From assembly GCA_002842495.1 (NCBI GenBank), contig PHDB01000001.1:1-64000 (forward strand): a DNA stretch of 64,000 nucleotides, written 5' to 3'. The notes below the pieces were generated by a model that saw nothing but the letters and a program-made list of their open reading frames with translations, did not search any database and was not told where the DNA came from. This document shows positions 46,012-56,209 of the stretch, piece by piece. The position numbers and the translations under genes were made by a program. The stretch is from Bacteroidetes bacterium HGW-Bacteroidetes-6. GTDB lineage: Bacteria; Bacteroidota; Bacteroidia; Bacteroidales; DTU049. How positions within the stretch are numbered: position 1 is the stretch's first letter; every line of letters begins with the position of its first letter.

Positions 46012-47403
46012 ATGGATTACAAAGTAAAAGATATCGCCCTTGCTGAGTGGGGCCGCAAAGAAATTGAAATAGCCGAGAAAGAAATGCCCGGTTTGATGTC
46101 GCTTCGCGCAAAATACGGACAGGAAAAACCGCTGAAGGGCGCTCGTATTATGGGATCGTTGCACATGACCATCCAAACAGCCGTGCTTATTGAAACATTG
46201 AAAGAACTCGGAGCCGATGTGCGCTGGGCCAGTTGCAATATTTTCTCTACACAAGATCACGCTGCCGCTGCCATCGCTGCTGCCGGCACACCTGTATTTG
46301 CCTGGAAAGGCGAAACACTCGAAGAATACTGGTGGGCAACTGCACAAGCATTGAATTTCGACGGTAAAGGGCCGCAACTTATTGTTGACGATGGTGGCGA
46401 CGCCACACTGATGATTCACAAAGGCGTTGAAATGGAGAAAAATCCATCGTTGCTCGATGTTCCGCAGCACACCCCCGACGAAAAAGCATTGTACAAAATG
46501 CTTAAAGAAGTGTATACCGCTACTCCCACACGCTGGCAAGAACTTGTGAAAGAATGGAAAGGTGTTTCGGAAGAAACCACAACCGGTGTTCACCGCCTGT
46601 ATCAGATGATGGAAAAAGGCGAGTTGCTGATTCCTGCAATCAACGTAAACGACAGTGTTACCAAATCGAAATTCGATAATTTGTATGGCTGCCGCGAATC
46701 GCTGGCCGATGGTATCAAACGTGCGACCGACGTTATGATTGCCGGAAAAGTTGTTGTTGTTTGTGGTTATGGCGATGTTGGAAAAGGCTGTGCGCACTCG
46801 ATGCGTTCGTACGGTGCCCGCGTCATCACCACCGAAATCGATCCAATCTGCGCTTTGCAGGCAGCCATGGAAGGCTTTCAGGTTACCACGGTCGAAGATT
46901 CGCTGCACGAAGGAAATATCTATGTTACTACCACAGGAAACCGCGACGTATTGACCATTGAACATATGGCCAAAATGAAAGACGAATCGATTGTTTGCAA
47001 CATCGGCCATTTTGATAACGAAATTCAGGTTGAGCAACTCGAAAATTACCCTGGAATCAAAAAAATAAATATTAAGCCTCAGGTTGACAAATACATTTTC
47101 CCCGACGGACATTGCATTTATTTGCTTGCCGAAGGTCGTTTGGTAAATCTTGGCTGTGCCACAGGTCATCCATCGTTTGTAATGAGCAATTCGTTTACCA
47201 ACCAAACGCTTGCACAGATTGAACTTTGGCAGAACAATTACGAAGTTGGTGTTTATCGCTTACCAAAACGTCTCGACGAGGAAGTGGCTCGCTTGCACCT
47301 TGCTCAAATTGGTGTGAAACTCACCGAACTCAGCACCGAACAAGCTGATTATATTGGTGTTCCGAAAAATGGTCCTTACAAACCAGAACATTATCGTTAC
47401 TAG
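46012..47403 (+). CDS. ahcY: Adenosylhomocysteinase (AhcY/SahH)
   Basis: AhcY splits S-adenosylhomocysteine into adenosine and homocysteine with bound NAD, recycling the by-product of methylation. The NAD-binding loop is [20 protein letters not shown]. The substrate segments [23 protein letters not shown] and [15 protein letters not shown], and the C-terminal KPEHYRY (lysine and tyrosine that close the neighbouring NAD site), are all there. At 463 aa it has the usual length, including the internal insertion found in many bacteria. A hairpin terminator follows 25 bp downstream. Confidence 0.98.
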   Translation: MDYKVKDIALAEWGRKEIEIAEKEMPGLMSLRAKYGQEKPLKGARIMGSLHMTIQTAVLIETLKELGADVRWASCNIFSTQDHAAAAIAAAGTPVFAWKGETLEEYWWATAQALNFDGKGPQLIVDDGGDATLMIHKGVEMEKNPSLLDVPQHTPDEKALYKMLKEVYTATPTRWQELVKEWKGVSEETTTGVHRLYQMMEKGELLIPAINVNDSVTKSKFDNLYGCRESLADGIKRATDVMIAGKVVVVCGYGDVGKGCAHSMRSYGARVITTEIDPICALQAAMEGFQVTTVEDSLHEGNIYVTTTGNRDVLTIEHMAKMKDESIVCNIGHFDNEIQVEQLENYPGIKKINIKPQVDKYIFPDGHCIYLLAEGRLVNLGCATGHPSFVMSNSFTNQTLAQIELWQNNYEVGVYRLPKRLDEEVARLHLAQIGVKLTELSTEQADYIGVPKNGPYKPEHYRY

Positions 47404-47428
47404 ATAATTTTTGATTATACTGTTCAGC

Positions 47429-47459
47429 AGAGACGTAGCAATGCTACGTCTCTCTTTTT
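47429..47459 (+). terminator. Intrinsic terminator of ahcY
   Basis: A perfect 11-bp stem, AGAGACGTAGC (47429-47439) with GCTACGTCTCT (47443-47453) around AAT, followed by CTTTTTG. The GAGACGTAGC-type hairpin also resembles a repeat widely scattered in Bacteroidota genomes. Confidence 0.85.
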
Positions 47460-47551
47460 GGGTATGATTATCGTCATGATTAGGTTTCAAATTTGGGTAT
47501 AATCTGTATTTTTGTCAATTATACCTCCACGGTTCACAAAACACAAGAAGA

Positions 47552-48181
47552 ATGCAAAGAACAACAGGCTTCGTTTTAGCGATTGTATTATTTTCAGCAA
47601 CTTTTCTGAAAGCTCAAACCCACAACGACACCTTACGTCTGCGGCAATTGTATGGCGAAACAGAGGCGTTCGATGCAGCCATAAAACAGCAAGCACTCAT
47701 TGGGACAGATGCACCGTTTATTTTGGCAACCACACCCGACAACGATGAATACACCAGCGATAATCTCTCGGACAAGGTCGTTTTGGTTCACTTTTGGTTT
47801 CTTACCTGCGGTGGTTGTTTGAAAGAAAATCCGATTCTCAATAAAATAAACGACACCCTTAAGATCAACTATCATTTCAAGATTCTAGCGTTTGCCAACA
47901 ACACCAATGAAGAACTCAGGCATTTTCTGATTCGCGATTCTTTGTATTTCGGTAATTCGTGGCAAACCATCAAAAAACACCCGAAGCTTCACTTCCCCAT
48001 TATTGCCGATGCGAACGAACAGGTTTTTAACGATTTCAGAGGGTGGTCGTATCCTGCCAATATTTTGATTGACCGCAACGGCATCATCCGAAAAATTATT
48101 TATCGTCACGAACTTGACATGACCGACCAAGAATTTCTTGAGTATATGCTGGCTCAGATTCAGGAATTGCTGAATGAATAA
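47552..48181 (+). CDS. TlpA/ResA-like exported thioredoxin-fold protein, 209 aa
   Basis: A signal peptide (about 23 residues, MQRTTGFVLAIVLFSATFLKAQ) precedes a short helical region and a thioredoxin fold. The active site is CGGC within VLVHFWFLTCGGCLKENP, and the cis-Pro loop is WSYPANILIDRNG. These match TlpA/ResA-type thiol:disulfide oxidoreductases or AhpC-TSA relatives that act in the periplasm, for example in cytochrome maturation or reductive repair. A TATTTTTG box at 47507-47514 precedes it. Confidence 0.9.
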   Translation: MQRTTGFVLAIVLFSATFLKAQTHNDTLRLRQLYGETEAFDAAIKQQALIGTDAPFILATTPDNDEYTSDNLSDKVVLVHFWFLTCGGCLKENPILNKINDTLKINYHFKILAFANNTNEELRHFLIRDSLYFGNSWQTIKKHPKLHFPIIADANEQVFNDFRGWSYPANILIDRNGIIRKIIYRHELDMTDQEFLEYMLAQIQELLNE

Positions 48182-48253
48182 GACATCGTTAAAAAATATT
48201 CTGTACCTTTCCAACCGTTTATTAATTTCAATAAGCAGCTAATTGGGATTGTT

Positions 48254-49296
48254 ATGAGAATCAAACTTTTTTTCTTTTTGTTATTCTGGCAAATCTTTCC
48301 ATTGTTAAATCTCAAACGACTTATCCCGACAACGAAGATGGATTGTATGAAGATATGCTAACACCGGAATATTATCTATCGGCAAGCGGCACCCCTTTTC
48401 GTAACGAAGTAAACACAGTTGTACATTTTGCCAGACAGGAACCTTTTCGGCATCCGCTCGATAATGGCTGCGGTATAGTTCCATCCTATATTGTGCCGGC
48501 TGCCGGAGATTTTGGTGCCGGCAAAGGTCCTACAGGAACAGAGGAACATCACCCGACTATTGATATGCATGTTGGGAATAACGACTCGGCGGTCGGTATA
48601 TATGCTGCATACGATGGTTATGTTGAAATATTTCGCAACTCTCCCAAATACAGGCAATATCTTACGTTGACAAAGAACGTGGAAGACAGCCTGGGAAATA
48701 TGATCGGCTTGCTGGTAACAATATATGCCCATCTTGATCTCGATCTCGATTCGGCTGAAGGCATAAACATGGACGGGCAAATGGTTACAAAAGGTCAATT
48801 GTTGTCGAAGCATTTGTATTCGGGAACTATGGGAGGGCCTCATCTTCATTTCGAAGTCAGATATTACAGAACAAACGATAGCGGCCACAAAGAGTTCTAC
48901 GGCTTTGCCATTCCGGGCATGGACACCTTGCTCACCGAACCTTCGGCAGGCAGCTGGAGCTATGGATACTGGGATCCTGAAACCGGTTATGGCTTTGGAA
49001 ATCCGGCCAATCATCTGACCGAAGCAACAGGATCAGCGCTAATTCAATCAACCCACAATATTTTTATTTTCCCGAATCCAACATCGGGAAACTTCAGCAT
49101 TGATTTGAAGAGCATGCCTGAAGGCTGCACCGTTACAATCTTTTCTTCTGCGGGCGCAACTCTATCAGACAACTCGTTTCAGGAATCGCAGTATTTGGAG
49201 ATGGATATTTCCAATCTGAGTCCGGGCACATATTTTATCCGGATTGCTGATAAAAACAACTACCTGATTACAAACATAAAACTTTTGAAGAAATAA
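48254..49296 (+). pseudogene. M23-family peptidase with T9SS tail, signal peptide out of frame
   Basis: The mature part (in frame from about 48274 to 49296) contains an M23/LytM endopeptidase domain with zinc ligands in HHPTIDMHVG and GPHLHFEVRYY. It ends with a type A T9SS sorting domain (FPNPTSGNFSIDLKSMP, then SPGTYFIRIADKNN). The ATG at 48254 opens a frame that stops after 35 codons. Reading one base back within the T7 tract at 48267-48273 instead gives the signal peptide MRIKLFFLFVILA running straight into the mature frame. So a single T appears to be missing. It may be a sequencing error, a true mutation, phase variation or -1 slippage. Without this, no good start exists; the internal ATG at 48355 lacks export. 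Confidence 0.8.
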
Positions 49297-49463
49297 GCTG
49301 GGAAAATCCAGTATATTTTTACAGGAATAAAAGCATACTATCAGAAAAACAAACAGCAGGTATTCCCAAAAACGACATGAGCTTTTCCGAGCCACAAGTA
49401 TCCAAAAACAAAATCGTGGAGTATAACAGCAAAAGCTTTTCGCTATATCACTTACTTATAAAA

Positions 49464-52400
49464 CTAACGGACCAAGGTAATTGAGCCTTCGTAAACGTGT
49501 ATAATTTCTTTTACGTCTTTAATCTTTACTCTATATGCAAAGACAGCCGATTCGTAAACGATTCCGTCATATGATTTTCCCGACCAGGGATTGTTAATAT
49601 CGGTTGATCTGAAAACCAAAGTGCCCCAACGGTTATAGATATCCATTTCAAAAAATTCAGGGTTCCAGCTTTCACCATATGGAATCCAACTGTCGTTTTT
49701 CCCATCATTATTAGGGGTAAAAGCCGTTGGGAAATAAACCGTGAACAGGGGATTTACAATAATAAGGATACTGTCGGAATCCATACATCCTTCTGGACTT
49801 TCAACAGAAAGAATAACATTGTATTCACCCGGATTATCGTAAACAAATGTTGGATTCTGCATCGAAGAGAAACTGCCTTCACCAAAACCCCAAAGCCATG
49901 AATTTGCATTTAAACTTCCATCGAAAAACGAAACGCCATCTCCGCTTGAAAAAACGTGCCCATTGGTAATAATATGTGCTTCGGCAGAATAGACAACAAT
50001 ATTTTCCGGCAATGAGTTTGCGACACAACCATTTACATCTTTCACTTCCAACTGTATTTGATAATTACCCGGTTCGAGATATGTATTTGTTGGATTTTGA
50101 ACATTACTTGTAGATCCATCACCAAACGACCAGCTCCAGTTGACAATTGAAGGGGCCGATTGGTCGTTGAACTGAATTTCGAGCGGGCTGCATCCACTGG
50201 ATACTGAAGGTGTAAAAGAAACAATGGGCAGGGGATAAACGTCCAGAAATATTTCTGCGGTTCCTGTGCATCCCAAACTTGTTCCGGTCACAGAATAAAG
50301 AGTGGAACTCGCAGGGGTTTCCAACAGTGGATTTCCGGCAAACCCTGTTGACCAATCATAGCTGTTTGCTCCAGTTGCAAGTAATTGAGCCTGATCACCT
50401 TCGCAAACCGCGTTGGTATTGATAGTAATCACGGGATTTGGATTCACAACAACAGTAGCCGATGTTGTTCCACTACAACCAGCTATACTGGTTCCAGTAA
50501 CAGTATAGTTTGTAGTTATGATTGGCTGAACAATATACGGATCGTCTATTGCCGTTGTGTTCCAGACATATGCATCGGCTCCAACAGGATCGAGAATCGC
50601 TTGCTCTCCTTCGCAAATAGTTTCGTTATTGACAGTAATATTAAGTCCGGCGTTTACATACACCTGAGCAGTTGCCGTAGCACTACACCCATTGGAAGAG
50701 CCGGTAACAGAATATGTGGTAGTTACTGCCGGAGAAACAAGCAAAGGATTTGTAGTTGAAGATGTATTCCAAATATAAGATGTTGCACCACTTGCAAGCA
50801 AACTTGCTTGTTCGGACGAACAAATGGTATCGTTTTGCACTAAAACAACGGGTAATGGATTCACCGTTAAGTAAACCGAATCGGAAGCCGAACAACTAAA
50901 GTCATCGATAGCTGTAAGTGAATACCAACCCGATGTACTGGCTGTAAAAACAGGGTTGAGTGTATTGTTGATATTAAGAGGCTGCCATAAATAGGTTAGG
51001 TTAACAGGCACATCGTTGTTGAATGTAATTGACCAGTCAATCAATGAGCCACTATCGGAGTTGTATTCATCGCCAATGAGAAGATTCCAGGTGCCATTCG
51101 GCGTTGCACATCCGGTAAGTGTTGTCCAGGCTCCGGCTCCGGCTTGCGGAATCCATGTGCCTGAAAATGGAGCAAATCCAGTTGTTATAGATCCTGTTGC
51201 GGAAGGACTAAAGCATGTGTTTGTGTAATTATCGGAACTACCACCGAGACCATTGGACAATAGCATTAAGTTTCCGCATGGATCCTGAAGATAGATAATG
51301 AGGTCACCATCATAAGTGTGATTAATATTGAAACAAACCGATTCGATACTCCAGCCTGCAGTTAGTCCTGTAACAGGAATTCCCGAACTGGCAAATGTTC
51401 CGCCAGTGCCTGTCCATCCAGCTGTTACGCCTCCATCGGGTATTCCAACAAGAGTGTTGTTGTTAAACGGAAACAATTGCAAAACCGTTGGCGGAAAAGG
51501 ATCGGCCTGCCCTTGAAGAGTTACTTGGTCTCCTTCGCAAACTGATCCGATTGAATCAATTGAAACAATGGGCGATAAAATTGTAACCTCTTGAGTAATT
51601 GTAGAACTAAAACCTGCAATATTAGTTATCGATAGTGAAACCTGATACGTTCCCGAACTACTGTAGCTGTGCGAAGGGTTCTGTAGTGTCGATCCTGAGC
51701 CATCCCCAAAATCCCAATCCCAGGAATTAATGGTTGTACCACTGATGCTTTGATCCTGAAAATTAATGCTGCTACCAGCACAATAGTTTCCAACCGTAAT
51801 AAAACTGGCAACTACCGTCATACAAACAGTTTGAACATTCCAGCAGCCACCGGTTGAACCGCTTACTCCCCAATAAACAACCGGATTTCCTCCAAAAATA
51901 TTAGCAACAATATCGCCTGTATATGATGTGGTTAATACTCCATCGAAATAAATAGCCGCTGTTCCACCAACAGTACCGGGTGTCCATACAAAACGAAATG
52001 TATGACTATTGCAATCTTCAATATTTGCAGGGAATCCATTCCCAGCGCCCACCGAAGGAGGTGCCAATTCATTAACGGAGCCATGAATTACATTCCCGTT
52101 AGTATTTATTGAAATATGATCAACACCATTGTCAAAAGCAATATTGTCGTCGGGTCCATTTTCGTAAGTATCCATCACAACTCCAAACGAAGGAGTTAAT
52201 CCATTAAAACCCACTCCCCCTCCCGAGCCAAAAGACCCTGTGCCATTAGGCTGTAAAACAAAGCTCATGCCGTCGGCGCCGCAATTAGGGTCGGGATAAT
52301 TATCCAGGTCGTTGCACCCAAAGTTCAAAGTGAGTGTGATATCAATGGGTTGCGTAAGGTTAATGGTATTTACATTCCAAACGGCTCCAGACTGACCAGT

Positions 52401-52592
52401 TGTATTTGTAAGTGTGTAGCAACCCGGGCCTCCGTTTGCGAAAGCATTACCTGCAACATTGTATTGTTGTGCTGTGGTTTCAACAGGCAATACCAATAAA
52501 CACAGCAAAAAGAAAAAAACGAAAGTCTGTAAAAACACACTTTTCAGGGGCTGCTTTTTTAAAAGCGAAAAGTTTTGCTTATTTGTGTTCAT
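49464..52592 (-). CDS. Giant T9SS (type B) adhesin: lectin, PKD, P-domain and gliding-motility C-terminus, 1042 aa
   Basis: After a signal region come an L-type-lectin-like domain (about 42-265; GADGMSFVLQPNGTGSFG, YFDGVLTTSYTG) and a PKD domain (about 270-345; DWDFGDGSGSTLQNPSHSYSSSG). A proprotein-convertase P-like domain follows (about 370-520; HTYDGDLIIYLQDPCGN). Three Ig-like repeats begin ICSSEQASLLASGATSYIW, ICEGEQAILDPVGADAYVW and VCEGDQAQLLATGANSYDW. Two further PKD domains (FGDGSTSNVQNP and the next) lead to a gliding-motility-type CTD from about 952 (YFPTAFTPNNDGKNDSW, IYNRWGTLVF, YDGIVYESAVFAYRVKIKD). This CTD marks T9SS type B cargo. It is probably a surface adhesin or structural protein. 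No catalytic site is visible. It converges on the M23 gene. Confidence 0.9.
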   Translation of the reverse strand: MNTNKQNFSLLKKQPLKSVFLQTFVFFFLLCLLVLPVETTAQQYNVAGNAFANGGPGCYTLTNTTGQSGAVWNVNTINLTQPIDITLTLNFGCNDLDNYPDPNCGADGMSFVLQPNGTGSFGSGGGVGFNGLTPSFGVVMDTYENGPDDNIAFDNGVDHISINTNGNVIHGSVNELAPPSVGAGNGFPANIEDCNSHTFRFVWTPGTVGGTAAIYFDGVLTTSYTGDIVANIFGGNPVVYWGVSGSTGGCWNVQTVCMTVVASFITVGNYCAGSSINFQDQSISGTTINSWDWDFGDGSGSTLQNPSHSYSSSGTYQVSLSITNIAGFSSTITQEVTILSPIVSIDSIGSVCEGDQVTLQGQADPFPPTVLQLFPFNNNTLVGIPDGGVTAGWTGTGGTFASSGIPVTGLTAGWSIESVCFNINHTYDGDLIIYLQDPCGNLMLLSNGLGGSSDNYTNTCFSPSATGSITTGFAPFSGTWIPQAGAGAWTTLTGCATPNGTWNLLIGDEYNSDSGSLIDWSITFNNDVPVNLTYLWQPLNINNTLNPVFTASTSGWYSLTAIDDFSCSASDSVYLTVNPLPVVLVQNDTICSSEQASLLASGATSYIWNTSSTTNPLLVSPAVTTTYSVTGSSNGCSATATAQVYVNAGLNITVNNETICEGEQAILDPVGADAYVWNTTAIDDPYIVQPIITTNYTVTGTSIAGCSGTTSATVVVNPNPVITINTNAVCEGDQAQLLATGANSYDWSTGFAGNPLLETPASSTLYSVTGTSLGCTGTAEIFLDVYPLPIVSFTPSVSSGCSPLEIQFNDQSAPSIVNWSWSFGDGSTSNVQNPTNTYLEPGNYQIQLEVKDVNGCVANSLPENIVVYSAEAHIITNGHVFSSGDGVSFFDGSLNANSWLWGFGEGSFSSMQNPTFVYDNPGEYNVILSVESPEGCMDSDSILIIVNPLFTVYFPTAFTPNNDGKNDSWIPYGESWNPEFFEMDIYNRWGTLVFRSTDINNPWSGKSYDGIVYESAVFAYRVKIKDVKEIIHVYEGSITLVR

Positions 52593-52693
52593 GCCATTAA
52601 TTTATTTCTCAAATTTATTAAGCAGGACATTGTCTGAAAAAAGATTGTTATTATTTGCGTATATATTTGACGAATTACGTATATCGTAATTAA

Positions 52694-52723
52694 AAAAGCC
52701 GAAACTCATAAGAATTCCGGCTT
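52694..52723 (-). terminator. Probable terminator after the 1064-aa adhesin gene
   Basis: AAAGCCGAA (52694-52702) pairs with TTCCGGCTTT (52714-52723) with one bulged C. On the minus strand a run of T follows. It closely resembles the terminator at 56151-56178 after the paralogous gene. Confidence 0.65.
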
Positions 52724-52749
52724 TGCGCTGTTTAAATAGGGGGATATAG

Positions 52750-55700
52750 CTATAAATTTATTTTGATAGATTTCGACGACAGTTCGTTGAATATATTGAG
52801 GAGATAAATTCCACCACTTGTTGGAACAAAAAAGTCGGCCTGATTAAACCCTTCTTCGCAATAAATGAATTGCTGTTCAAGAATCTTCCCATTGATATCG
52901 AGAAGCTGAACTGTATGCAGCCCTGTAAAGCTGGTTTTAAAATTGAGAGTAATTGCATCACCATTTAATGTTTGAGCCGAAATAATTTCGAGATTACCAT
53001 TTGTGTTATTACAATCAACCGATCTAATACCCAAATCATACCTGGTTCCATCAAAATCGGTTTGAGTAAGTCTGTAATAGCATTTACCGCCAGAAGGTGT
53101 TTCATCAAGAAACTGATACATCAAAAGGCGATTGCTGTTTCCACTTCCATTTAGGTTCCCGATATTTTCAAAAACAATTCCATCAGATGATTTTTCTATC
53201 GAGAAATAGTGATTGTTTGTTTCACTGGCAGTATACCAAGTCAACAAAGATTTTCCACCAGAACAATCAGCCGAGAAACCAAGTAATTCAACAGGAACAG
53301 GAATGGATATCGGACAGAAATATTGTTGATTTGCCAATAGCCCTGTTGATCCGGTAAATCCCCACCACACATTCGGATTTCCTCCAAAAACCAAGTTGAC
53401 ATAATCATAAACACAGGTTATTCTCAAACTTGCATCCACATATACACAAAGGGTTGTTGTTGCCGGATCCCATGTCACACGCAATGTATGAAGCAGTCCG
53501 TCTGCCAACAATCCATCGAGTGGGTCTGCCTGAACCGGCCCGCATAATGGTGCTCCCGGCCCGTTCATGTCGCCATCAATTTCTATTGCAGTGTGATCGA
53601 CAGCCATATCATATACGTGAGCCGGATTATCATTATCGTATGTATCAAACTCAATAACAACTGAGTTTGAAATACCGCCTGCACCAAGCTGACCACCATT
53701 GCTACCACACTGACTGATTCCCTGTGGCGAATTCTGAAAAACAAAAGCGCAACCATCTGCACCACCTGCTGCTGCACCAAAATACATCTGAACAGAATAA
53801 TCAAATGCAGCTGCAAAAGATATCTGACCACGATTCCACGCACAGCCATTCTGAGTTGCAGACGCAGATGTAAGCTGAACACAATTGGTTCCTGCTCCCG
53901 GGAAGTTTATGGCATTTCCATACAGGCAATAGGCTGGATTAGAAGTTGTTCCTGTAGTAAAATTCCAGGTGGCACAACCAACTGCCGAACCAGCTGTGTT
54001 TTTAGGAACAACTTTCCAATAGTATGTGGTATTATCTGCTAATGCAAATGGCATTGAACATGTTGTTCCTGTTTGGTTAAGCAGAAAGGGAGGTGCTGCA
54101 GCCGTGCCAAAATATATGTCGTAGGATGCAACAGCATTGCAACCTGCGCCTGCAGGTGCAGTCCATGACAAGTTTACTGAACAAGGATCTACTCCGGTTG
54201 CTCCATTTGCCGGAGTTGGTGCCGAAGCACACGAAGGAGCTGTTGGACTACAGCAGCCTGAAACGTTGGTACCAGGAGCAACAACCGGATTTTGAGTTGG
54301 AAGCAACGTTATGCCAGCCGAGCCTAAAATTTGAACCCTCATTTCTGAAGGAAATGATCCATCAGCTGTTCTGGTTACATTTATAACGTCACCATCCGCT
54401 GCTGCAAAAGAAAAATCCTCGGGACCTGCAGTAGCCGTAGCCATAGTAATATTGGTAAGTACAGGCACTCCATTCACAGTTACAGTTACAGTTCCTCCAT
54501 TCCAGCCATCTCCAAAAGTATCGGTTAATCTGATCGTATGGTTACAGGAAGTACAAGGTGAAGCACTGGAGGTAAATGACCAGGTCACGGCACCAGTGGC
54601 ATTACCAACAGCATTTTTAGGGACAATTTTCCAATAGTAAGTTGTTGAAGCCGACAAGGCTCCGGTAAAATAAGTTAGTGTAGCAACATTGCTAACAAAT
54701 GGTGGCGATGCAGCTGTTCCAAAATATACATCATAAGAGGTGGCTACATTACAGCCGGTTATTGCTGGCTCATTCCAGTTAAGAGAAACCCCGCATGTAT
54801 TTTGAGCAGATGCGCCATTAGCTGGACTGGTATAAGTAGCCAACGCCGGAACAGCAGCTGTTGCACTCGTAGTAAATGACCAGGTAATAGCACCCATAGC
54901 ATCTCCAACAGCATTTTTAGGGACAATTTTCCAGTAATACGTAGTTGAAATTACTAGTGTGCCTGTTGAATAGCTTGTGCTCGTAGTATTTGTAACAAAT
55001 GGTGGCGATGCGGCAGTTCCAAAATAAACATCGTATGAAACAACTGCGTTGCATCCATTGTTAGCCGGAACATCCCAGGAAAGAGTGGCACCGCAGTTTT
55101 GAATGCCTGTTGCCCCGTTTGCGGGAGCCGTATAATTTGAAAGCGCCGGTACAGTAGGTGTACAACAGGCAATAACATCTGTTCCAGGTGCAGTAACCGG
55201 ATTCTGAGTAGATAACAAAGTGTTTGCGGCTCCTCCGATTACTTCCACGCGCATTTCGGAAGGGAATGTTCCATCTGCGGTACGAGTAACATTGATAACA
55301 TCGCCTGATGCAGCTGGAAAAAGAAAATCTTCGGGACCCGCAGTGGCTGTTGCCATCGTAATATTGGTAAGTACCGGCACACCATTCACAGTTACAGTTA
55401 CAGTTCCTCCGTTCCAGCCATCACCGTATGAGTCGGTAAGACGAATGGTATGATTGCAACCCGGTGGCGCAGTGGTGATACAGAAATCGTTCATGTTCAT
55501 GTTTTGCGCCGTTGTATTGCATACGCGAACATAATACACGCCATTTGGAAGGCTTGAAATATTAATTACTTCAATCTGAGCTCCACTTGTTGTTGTTGCA
55601 TCGGCGCAACCAATTTCTGTAAGGGCGCCACATGAACCCGAAAAGGCCTGAAGTACCTGATTTCGTGTTGCACTGTTACCCGTAATTGTGACATTTCTTG

Positions 55701-55944
55701 GACCCCCTGCGATAGTAAAAGTAAACCAGTACTCCCTGGTTATTACTGCCGAACAAGACGGAGCTGAAGTTCCAACAGTTTCTATTACCGCATCAGAAAC
55801 AGAGAACGCGCCCGCACAAGCCCCATCGGGAGTAATTGAAATCGCTGTTGCACAAGAAGTTTGTGATTTCAATTCCAAATTCAATGTAAAGAAAACAAAT
55901 ACTGATAAACCAAACACCAAAGATTTGCGTAGAAGTTTACTCAT
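52750..55944 (-). CDS. Giant T9SS (type A) surface protein with duplicated modules and lectin domain, 1064 aa
   Basis: Order of modules: signal peptide; a CUB/PPC-like sandwich (about 30-155); module X (GCNHTIRLTDSYGDGWNGG, about 160-255); two fibronectin-III-like repeats (PANGATGI...SYDVYFGTAASPPFV...TTYYWKIVPKNAVG, about 260-360 and 363-457); a second module X (about 465-565); and a third Fn3-like repeat (to about 668). Then come an L-type-lectin-like domain (about 668-880; GGADGCAFVFQNSPQGI), another sandwich with WYTASETNNHYFSIEKSSDG, and a type A T9SS sorting domain ending GGIYLLNIFNELSSKSIKINL. No enzyme motif is seen. It is probably a glycan-binding adhesin. A close paralogue lies just upstream, and a putative LytTR operator precedes the gene. 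Confidence 0.9.
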   Translation of the reverse strand: MSKLLRKSLVFGLSVFVFFTLNLELKSQTSCATAISITPDGACAGAFSVSDAVIETVGTSAPSCSAVITREYWFTFTIAGGPRNVTITGNSATRNQVLQAFSGSCGALTEIGCADATTTSGAQIEVINISSLPNGVYYVRVCNTTAQNMNMNDFCITTAPPGCNHTIRLTDSYGDGWNGGTVTVTVNGVPVLTNITMATATAGPEDFLFPAASGDVINVTRTADGTFPSEMRVEVIGGAANTLLSTQNPVTAPGTDVIACCTPTVPALSNYTAPANGATGIQNCGATLSWDVPANNGCNAVVSYDVYFGTAASPPFVTNTTSTSYSTGTLVISTTYYWKIVPKNAVGDAMGAITWSFTTSATAAVPALATYTSPANGASAQNTCGVSLNWNEPAITGCNVATSYDVYFGTAASPPFVSNVATLTYFTGALSASTTYYWKIVPKNAVGNATGAVTWSFTSSASPCTSCNHTIRLTDTFGDGWNGGTVTVTVNGVPVLTNITMATATAGPEDFSFAAADGDVINVTRTADGSFPSEMRVQILGSAGITLLPTQNPVVAPGTNVSGCCSPTAPSCASAPTPANGATGVDPCSVNLSWTAPAGAGCNAVASYDIYFGTAAAPPFLLNQTGTTCSMPFALADNTTYYWKVVPKNTAGSAVGCATWNFTTGTTSNPAYCLYGNAINFPGAGTNCVQLTSASATQNGCAWNRGQISFAAAFDYSVQMYFGAAAGGADGCAFVFQNSPQGISQCGSNGGQLGAGGISNSVVIEFDTYDNDNPAHVYDMAVDHTAIEIDGDMNGPGAPLCGPVQADPLDGLLADGLLHTLRVTWDPATTTLCVYVDASLRITCVYDYVNLVFGGNPNVWWGFTGSTGLLANQQYFCPISIPVPVELLGFSADCSGGKSLLTWYTASETNNHYFSIEKSSDGIVFENIGNLNGSGNSNRLLMYQFLDETPSGGKCYYRLTQTDFDGTRYDLGIRSVDCNNTNGNLEIISAQTLNGDAITLNFKTSFTGLHTVQLLDINGKILEQQFIYCEEGFNQADFFVPTSGGIYLLNIFNELSSKSIKINL

Positions 55945-56039
55945 CTTGTAATTATTTAAATTGTTTCACTTTAATCGAATGCAATATTAGTTTTATCTAC
56001 TCATTTGATATCACTGTGTTATTTGTACAGCAAATAATA

Positions 56040-56066
56040 TTGATAACATACGACATGTTTTGATAA
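56040..56066. promoter_or_regulatory. Putative LytTR operator upstream of the 1064-aa adhesin gene
   Basis: TTGATAA occurs at 56040-56046 and 56060-56066, a 20-bp period, about 95-120 bp before the start codon. Direct repeats about two helical turns apart suit a LytTR dimer. Confidence 0.45.
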
Positions 56067-56150
56067 ATAGCGTATCTCTAAGATGAAATACCAGAATTCA
56101 TCTTTTAAAAAACACTTAATTATTCAAATTGACAGCTATCCTAAATAAAA

Positions 56151-56178
56151 AACCGGAACTCAATTAAGAATTCCGGTT
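56151..56178 (-). terminator. Intrinsic terminator after the 989-aa adhesin gene
   Basis: AACCGGAA (56151-56158) pairs with TTCCGGTT (56171-56178); the minus strand continues into TTTTATTT. It lies 32 bp past the stop codon. Confidence 0.8.
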
Positions 56179-56209
56179 CTTCTGCTGTTTAGATTCGGGG
56201 GGATGTAAA

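Noticed and set aside
45952-47205. Long open frame (417 codons) on the minus strand across ahcY
   Set aside because: It is antisense to a certain housekeeping gene, has no recognisable domain or promoter, and is explained by ahcY codon bias.
52593-52692. LytTR-like site upstream of the 1042-aa adhesin gene
   Set aside because: TTGTTAT (52645) and TTGACGA (52667) are 22 bp apart and poorly matched; too weak to group with the other pairs.
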